A DNA stretch of 6,282 bases from Chitinispirillaceae bacterium (GTDB lineage: Bacteria; Fibrobacterota; Chitinivibrionia; Chitinivibrionales; Chitinispirillaceae): the NCBI GenBank assembly GCA_016926315.1, contig JAFGOU010000542.1, positions 1-6,282 on the forward strand. The letters are read 5' to 3'. Both the position numbers and the translations under genes were made by a program. The notes below the pieces were generated by a model. That model worked only from the letters and a program-made list of their open reading frames with translations, did no database searches and had not been told where the DNA came from. How positions within the stretch are numbered: position 1 is the first letter of the stretch; each line of letters starts with the position of its first letter. This document shows positions 5,604 through 6,282 of the stretch, piece by piece.

Positions 5604-6282
5604 TTACCGTTGCACCACCGGACGGATAGACGCCTGCTTTCCCCTGGGAAGGACCACAAGAAGACGGTGGCGGGCTGCGCGACCGGTATTTGCGGATGTC
5701 ACCGGCCGGCCTTTCAGATCAAAAACCCGGGTCCCGGCAGCGAACAAGGCTGATCCCGTGTATCCGGGAATGACCTCCATTCGGTTTTTCCTGATGAGCG
5801 CGGTTTGTTTGGAAACTTCAAACGCACCCAGATCGAACGACGTTCCCTGGGGCCGTTTTTCCCCGTCGAGGTCAATCGTATACGGTTCCTCCAGAATCGC
5901 CCCGCGATCAATGCATGGCGAGCCAGGCCGCAGGTGGAAATCGGAGGAGGACACGAATTGCGGATCGGCGCTTATCCCGTGAAGGTCGTTCCCGAGTTTC
6001 TGCCAATCACTGAATGTTTCCACCCATGAGCCGCCCCATTTTCCCACATTCCTTGTAAAGTGAAGGTTATTGAAATCGAACGTATCATTGACGGAACGAA
6101 TATCGAACGGCCATTGAAACCCGGAAAAAATATTGTTCCTTACCGAAAGATTGGGCGATGGCAGGCGGGGATCATCTTCCAGGATCGCGGCGACCTGCCC
6201 GTTCGCGACCGGCGTAACGAAAGTGTTGTTATAGATTTTATGATACCCGCCCCTGTTCGGATTATCGCGCAGGGAGATGAAC
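5604..6282 (-). CDS. Secreted parallel beta-helix (choice-of-anchor Q-like) protein, C-terminal part
   Basis: The frame stays open from the stop at 5604 to the window edge, giving 225 residues of a larger protein whose start lies beyond 6282. The upstream residues show the Asn-rich rungs of a right-handed beta-helix (IYNNTFV, NLSVRNNIFSGF, FDFNNLHF). Next come SADPQFVSSSDFHLRPGSPC, then IDRG and a DLDGEKRP...FDLGAFEV stretch, typical of the end of choice-of-anchor Q or polysaccharide-lyase-like beta-helix proteins. The last ~70 residues contain VFDLKGRPV and end in a basic, hydrophobic tail (SIRPVVQR), resembling the type A sorting tails of FCB bacteria. It probably is exported and acts on or binds polysaccharide outside the cell, but no catalytic residues can be assigned. 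A GTG at 6045-6047 is internal, not a start. Confidence 0.85.
   Translation of the reverse strand, partial: FISLRDNPNRGGYHKIYNNTFVTPVANGQVAAILEDDPRLPSPNLSVRNNIFSGFQWPFDIRSVNDTFDFNNLHFTRNVGKWGGSWVETFSDWQKLGNDLHGISADPQFVSSSDFHLRPGSPCIDRGAILEEPYTIDLDGEKRPQGTSFDLGAFEVSKQTALIRKNRMEVIPGYTGSALFAAGTRVFDLKGRPVTSANTGRAARHRLLVVLPRGKQASIRPVVQR

Overview
This window looks like a chromosomal stretch of a Gram-negative bacterium, most plausibly a member of the Fibrobacterota (Chitinispirillia-like) or a relative in the FCB group. The evidence is a Wza/Wzc-type export pair, which needs an outer membrane, and a parallel beta-helix protein ending in a basic tail with the motif VFDLKGRPV, which resembles the C-terminal sorting tails of secreted FCB proteins. 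The taxonomic call is inference; there is no rRNA or marker gene here.

Layout. Bases 1-347 hold no convincing gene. They carry a mosaic of short intergenic repeat fragments and small hairpins. A decayed copy of a small inverted-repeat element (about 348-457) runs into the stop codon of a 67-residue two-helix membrane protein of the Thivi_2564 type (457-660, minus). Upstream of it on the same strand is a PAS-GGDEF diguanylate cyclase (759-1766, minus) with an intact active site and an intact RxxD product-inhibition site. Its leader contains a 7-bp inverted repeat and a candidate sigma-70-type promoter. A divergent intergenic region of about 680 bp follows. It holds a well-preserved 139-bp MITE-like element (2171-2309) with 15-bp terminal inverted repeats, a 6-bp target duplication (TACTTA) and a large internal palindrome.

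On the plus strand are two tightly coupled genes. The first is a short Wza-like polysaccharide export protein (2445-3191). Its stop overlaps, in an ATGA, the start of a Wzc-like polysaccharide co-polymerase fused to a bacterial tyrosine kinase (3188-5563). Together they would span the envelope: Wzc in the inner membrane controlling chain length and export by phosphorylation, and the Wza-like protein forming the exit path. No glycosyltransferase, flippase or polymerase lies beside them. The last gene runs convergently (5604 to beyond 6282, minus) and is the C-terminal part of a secreted beta-helix, choice-of-anchor-Q-like protein.

The diguanylate cyclase beside an exopolysaccharide export pair fits the common theme of c-di-GMP control of matrix production, but nothing in the sequence proves a regulatory link. 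No wholly new system is evident. The points most worth a second look are the two copies of the palindromic MITE (one intact with its target duplication, one fused to a gene end), the tyrosine kinase that lacks the arginines of the usual EX2RX2R motif, and the minimal export protein with a C-terminal membrane helix and no lipobox.
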